From NCBI GenBank assembly GCA_038240335.1, contig JBBSDV010000140.1, forward strand, positions 1-8,996: 8,996 nucleotides of DNA, written 5' to 3'. Positions within the stretch are counted from its first letter, which is position 1. Every line of letters starts with the position of its first letter. Position numbers and translations under genes: made by a program. The notes under the pieces are model-generated. The model searched no databases, was not told the origin of the DNA, and was given only the letters and a program-made list of their open reading frames with translations. Source of the DNA: JBBSDV01 sp038240335. GTDB taxonomy: Bacteria > Chloroflexota > Dehalococcoidia > DSTF01 > JACRBR01. Positions 6,170 through 8,996 of the stretch are shown piece after piece.

Positions 6170-6774
6170 TGCGAAAGCTCCGCGAGATCCACCTCGAGCC
6201 ACAAACCGGCGCCGGCTTCTCGCTCGAACGCGGCCAGGTGCTGCGCGTAATCGATCCGCGTGGCGAGCAGGTATCGGATCTGCTCGCCTTCGCGCGCGAC
6301 GACACGCGCGAGTGGCTCTCTTCGGGCCGGACCATCGACTATGCGAACAGCGTATATCTCACGACCGGACACACGTTGTACTCGAACCGCAGCAGGCCGA
6401 TGCTGACGATCATCGCCGATGACGTCGGCCACCACGACTTCCTGTTGACGCCTTGCAGCCCCGAAACGTTCGAGATCCTGTACGAAGGACACAAGGGCTA
6501 TCACCCGAGCTGCTTTGAGAATCTGGCGAAGAACCTCGCGCAATTCGGCATCGCGCCGGACGCGCTGCCGACGACGTTCAACATCTTCATGAACGTCGAA
6601 GTGCTGACTTCGGGTGAGCTCGATATCGGGCCGCCGCGATCCCGCGCGGGCGACAGCGTCGAGTTTCGGGCCGAGATGGATCTGCACATCGGCCTGACTG
6701 CCTGCTCCGCCGAGAAGTCGAACAACGGCAGCTTCAAGCCGATCGATGCGGAGATCTATGCCGCCGATCCATAG
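6169..6774 (+). CDS. DUF1989 (urea carboxylase-associated) family protein, predicted C-N hydrolase/deiminase
   Basis: A 201-residue protein of the DUF1989 family, known as urea carboxylase- or urea amidolyase-associated proteins. Two members, CgdA and CgdB, form carboxyguanidine deiminase in guanidine degradation, so hydrolysis of a C-N bond is the best guess. Family marks seen here are RGQVLRVIDPRGEQVSDLLAF (21-41), YLTTGHTLYSN, the DDVGHHD site (84-90), Cys96, SCFENL with Cys115, TTFNIFMNVEV (135-145) and the C-terminal GDSVEFRAEMDLHIGLTACS with Cys179. The repeated Cys, His and Asp suggest a metal site, which I infer rather than see. I take the ATG at 6169, which shares its A with the upstream TGA (TGATG). 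A TTG one codon earlier is also in frame. No separate CgdA/CgdB pair, urea carboxylase or allophanate hydrolase is present, so it is not the standard guanidine operon. Confidence 0.87.
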   Translation: MRKLREIHLEPQTGAGFSLERGQVLRVIDPRGEQVSDLLAFARDDTREWLSSGRTIDYANSVYLTTGHTLYSNRSRPMLTIIADDVGHHDFLLTPCSPETFEILYEGHKGYHPSCFENLAKNLAQFGIAPDALPTTFNIFMNVEVLTSGELDIGPPRSRAGDSVEFRAEMDLHIGLTACSAEKSNNGSFKPIDAEIYAADP

Positions 6775-6816
6775 CCGAACGCCTCGCCGTCGTTCTGTGA
6801 ACTGCTACCGTGAGGC

Positions 6817-8661
6817 ATGTACGTCATTGGCACGGCCGGGCACGTCGACCACGGGAAATCGCTGCTCGTCGAGGCGCTGACGGGGATCGATCCGGATCGA
6901 CTGCGCGAAGAGAAGACGCGCGGCATGACGATCGATCTCGGCTTCGCTTGGCTGACGCTGCCGAGTGGGCGCAGCGTCAGTATCGTGGATGTTCCCGGAC
7001 ACGAGCGGTTCATCAAGAACATGCTCGCCGGCGCCGGCGGCATCGACCTCGCGCTGCTTGTCGTCGCCGCCGATGACGGTGTGATGCCACAGACGCGCGA
7101 GCACCTCGCGATCCTCGATCTGCTCGATGTCCGGCACGGCGTCGTCGCCCTCACGAAGTGTGATCTGGCGGATGATGAATGGCTCGCCCTCGTCGAGAAC
7201 GACATCAGCGACCTGCTCGCCGGCACCACGCTCCAGGCATCGCCGATCGTTGCCTGCTCGACGCTTAGCGGCGCAGGGCTCGATGAGCTGCGGCGAACGC
7301 TGGATTGCGCCATCGCTGATCTGCCGCCGAAACGCAATATTGGACGGCCGCGGTTGCCGATCGACCGCGTGTTCACCATCGGCGGCTTCGGCAGCGTCGT
7401 TACCGGCACGGTGATCGATGGCGAACTGGAGACCGGCGCGGAGATCGAGGTCATGCCCGGCGGCTTTCGCGGCCGCGTCCGAGGCTTGCAGTCGCATCGC
7501 GAGAAGCTGGAACGCGCGCTCCCCGGCACGCGCACGGCGGTCAACATTTCCGGCATCGAGAAGAGCGACATCCGGCGCGGACTCGTCGCCGGCCTGCCGG
7601 GCACAGTGCTCGTCACCAACGTGCTCGACGCGCGATTGCAGGCGGTGCGAGGACGCGCGCGCGCACTTCGCCACAACATGTCGGTGACATTCCATTGCTT
7701 TGCCGATGAGGCGAACGCTCAGGTACGGCTGCTCGAAGACGACGCGTTGCAGCCTGGCGAGCAGGCATGGGCGCAGATCAAGCTCGAGACTCCCATCGCG
7801 ATGATCCGGGGCGATCGCTTTGTCCTCCGCACGCCCGACGAAACCGTCGCCGGCGGGATCGTCGCTGACGCCGCTCCAAAGCGACATCGCCGCCGCGACC
7901 CCGCTCTATTCGCCGCGCTCGAAACGCTGCTTTCCGATTCACCGGAGGAGCTCGTCATCGACGCGATTCGCCGCCAGCCATTGATCGAGCTTCGTGCGCT
8001 CGCCGGTTCAGTGGGCATGAGTGAGCCGTCGCTCGACGTCACGCTCTCACAGCTCGTGGAGTCGGGGGCAGTTCTTCGCATGGGAGATGACGCGCTGCCG
8101 CGGTACGCGCTTCGCGACTACGTGCGCGCGCGAGCGACGGACGCGGAAAGGTGCGTCCGGGCTTACCATGCTGCCTTTCCTCTGCGCGCCGGGATGCCGC
8201 AGGAGGAGTTACGATCGCGCCTCGCGCTTGATCCACGCTCGTTCGCCGCCGTGAGCCAACATCTCGGCACCGTGCGAGTCGGCGCATCGGTGGCGGCGCT
8301 TGACGGCTTCGTCGCCGCGCCGAACGTCGAGCAACAACGGCAGATCGACGCCTGGCTCATCATGCTTCGTGCATCGCCGGCGAGCCCGCCGGCAGACGGA
8401 GCGATCGACGGCGCGCTGCTCGCGTATCTCATCGAGAAGGGCAAGGTGGTTGACGCCGGCAACGGCATCGTTTTCGCCGGAGATGCCTTCGGCGACATGG
8501 TCTCGCGCGTGCGCCTTCAGATCGAACATGCAGGTTCGATCACACTCGCCGAGACGCGCGATCTCTTCGGCACGACGAGGAAGTACGCGCAGGCGCTGCT
8601 CGAGCATCTCGATCGCCTCGGCATCACGCGGCGGAGCGGCGATGAGCGGACGCTCCGTTAG
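6817..8661 (+). CDS. selB: Selenocysteine-specific elongation factor SelB
   Basis: A 614-residue translational GTPase that carries Sec-tRNA(Sec) to the ribosome at UGA codons marked by a SECIS hairpin. The G domain shows GTAGHVDHGKS (5-15), the switch-1 Thr38 in RGMTIDLGF, DVPGHE (58-63), TKCD (113-116, G4) and the G5-like ACSTLSGAG. Beta-barrel domains follow, with FTIGGFGSVVTGTV at 186-199. After about residue 360 come winged-helix domains. The last one ends LFGTTRKYAQALLEHLDRLG then ITRRSGDER, the SECIS-binding helix region typical of SelB. The length equals the usual full-length protein. The start is fixed by the family N-terminus (M-x-IGTAGHVDHGK). GAGG is only 1 nt from the ATG, too close for a normal SD, while TACCGT ends 5 nt before it, so a leaderless transcript is possible. 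It lies 42 nt after the DUF1989 gene. No selA, selC or selD is seen. Ends with TAG. Confidence 0.96.
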   Translation: MYVIGTAGHVDHGKSLLVEALTGIDPDRLREEKTRGMTIDLGFAWLTLPSGRSVSIVDVPGHERFIKNMLAGAGGIDLALLVVAADDGVMPQTREHLAILDLLDVRHGVVALTKCDLADDEWLALVENDISDLLAGTTLQASPIVACSTLSGAGLDELRRTLDCAIADLPPKRNIGRPRLPIDRVFTIGGFGSVVTGTVIDGELETGAEIEVMPGGFRGRVRGLQSHREKLERALPGTRTAVNISGIEKSDIRRGLVAGLPGTVLVTNVLDARLQAVRGRARALRHNMSVTFHCFADEANAQVRLLEDDALQPGEQAWAQIKLETPIAMIRGDRFVLRTPDETVAGGIVADAAPKRHRRRDPALFAALETLLSDSPEELVIDAIRRQPLIELRALAGSVGMSEPSLDVTLSQLVESGAVLRMGDDALPRYALRDYVRARATDAERCVRAYHAAFPLRAGMPQEELRSRLALDPRSFAAVSQHLGTVRVGASVAALDGFVAAPNVEQQRQIDAWLIMLRASPASPPADGAIDGALLAYLIEKGKVVDAGNGIVFAGDAFGDMVSRVRLQIEHAGSITLAETRDLFGTTRKYAQALLEHLDRLGITRRSGDERTLR

Positions 8662-8697
8662 AGCCTCGTGTGCGCAAATGAACTCCGGCTGATGTCA

Positions 8698-8723
8698 CCG
8701 GCGCGGCTGCGTCCCAACGCCGG
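8698..8723. other. GC hairpin downstream of selB
   Basis: CCGGCG (8698-8703) pairs with CGCCGG (8718-8723) across a 14-nt loop, 36 nt after the selB stop. No T-run follows. It may help terminate selB or be chance in GC-rich DNA. Confidence 0.25.
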
Positions 8724-8777
8724 GGTAACAACCGATCCGTCTCGCAATCGCAGTTCCGACAGCGACGGACGCGAAGA

Positions 8778-8825
8778 CAGGGCGAGTGTGAACCCGCCCT
8801 GCCTTCTCCGCTCTTGCGGGGGAAG
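8778..8825. terminator. Two adjacent GC hairpins between convergent genes, likely two-way terminator region
   Basis: CAGGGCG (8778-8784) and CGCCCTG (8795-8801) form a perfect 7-bp stem with a 10-nt loop. Directly after it, CTTCTCCGC (8803-8811) pairs with the segment at 8816-8825 around TCTT, with one bulge and one G-T pair. They sit between selB on the + strand and the membrane-protein gene on the minus strand. That is the right place for a bidirectional terminator, though both lack strong T-runs. Confidence 0.45.
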
Positions 8826-8828
8826 CGG

Positions 8829-8996
8829 CTAGGGGTGCGTCACACGCTCTCGCCGAACGCTTGAACTGCGGTTGTCGAAGCGCGGCAGCAGCGCGGCGAT
8901 CAGCAGCGTCGCGAGCAAGAACACGAGCAGCCACACAGCCATCGCGAGCAGCGATGACACCTCGATAATGCCCGAGTCGGTGGTGCGGTTCGTAAA
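8829..8996 (-). CDS. C-terminal end of a membrane protein, 5' end outside the window
   Basis: On the minus strand a frame is open from the right edge (8996) to the TAG at 8829-8831, giving 55 visible residues. It reads a polar lead (TNRTTDSGIIEVSS), then a strongly hydrophobic span LLAMAVWLLVFLLATLLIAA and LLPRF, then a basic tail ending SSSVRRERVTHP. This is the pattern of a last membrane helix with a cytoplasmic, positively charged C-terminus. The rest of the gene, including its start, lies beyond the window. An internal GTG or ATG could start a very short protein, but no SD is evident there. The family cannot be told from this piece; a transporter, a permease or a small integral membrane protein are all possible. 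It is convergent with selB, with 167 bp between the stops holding hairpins but no other gene. Confidence 0.6.
   Translation of the reverse strand, partial: FTNRTTDSGIIEVSSLLAMAVWLLVFLLATLLIAALLPRFDNRSSSVRRERVTHP

Noticed and set aside
6805..7887. Long minus-strand frame (360 codons) inside selB
   Set aside because: Antisense shadow of a full-length SelB with all GTPase motifs; no domain or SD of its own.
8662..8828. Possible tRNA-Sec (selC) next to selB
   Set aside because: I find no GGTTCGAATCC-like T arm, no acceptor pairing of the right length and no CCA end; the hairpins do not form a cloverleaf.

Overview
The window is about 9 kb of high-GC bacterial DNA. It is gene-dense, with Shine-Dalgarno (SD) sequences at several starts and almost all genes on the + strand. 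Gene content is catabolic: a two-module VOC protein, an M20 metallopeptidase, an acyl-CoA dehydrogenase and an amidase. These are joined by a YqcI/YcgG (GntA-type) protein, a DUF1989 protein and the selenocysteine elongation factor SelB. I see no phage, IS, CRISPR or rRNA/tRNA signature. The mix of high GC, catabolic genes and SelB would fit an environmental Chloroflexota-like bacterium, but that is a weak impression and I have no marker gene to prove it.

Layout. Bases 2-577 hold the 3' part of a tandem VOC (glyoxalase-fold) gene that enters from the left edge. Bases 578-969 form a long gap with small hairpins, a near-perfect GGATCC palindrome pair, a possibly decayed short membrane-protein frame (637-835) and a weak promoter candidate. 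Bases 970-2304 encode an M20 peptidase/deacylase with a strong SD. Bases 2411-3595 encode an acyl-CoA dehydrogenase. The 3596-3898 gap is not empty: a 48-residue single-pass membrane protein with its own SD lies on the minus strand (3606-3752), and a 146-bp divergent control region with a 9-bp direct repeat lies beside it. Bases 3899-5302 encode an amidase-signature enzyme starting at TTG. It is followed after 33 nt by the YqcI/YcgG protein (5336-6169), which overlaps the DUF1989 protein (6169-6774) by one base (TGATG). SelB (6817-8661) follows 42 nt later. Bases 8662-8828 separate convergent genes and carry two GC-rich hairpins. The right edge (8829-8996, minus) is the C-terminal end of a membrane protein.

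How the genes may work together. The amidase, YqcI/YcgG and DUF1989 genes look like one transcription unit. YqcI/YcgG proteins include the heme-dependent N-hydroxylase of guanitoxin biosynthesis. DUF1989 proteins include the carboxyguanidine deiminase subunits of bacterial guanidine degradation. A tightly coupled pair of these families suggests a small module that N-hydroxylates a guanidino, amidino or amino compound and then hydrolyses a C-N bond, with the amidase supplying or finishing the substrate. This module is the most interesting candidate in the window; its substrate is unknown. SelB shows that the organism probably decodes some UGA codons as selenocysteine, but no clear selenoprotein, selA, selC or selD is visible here.
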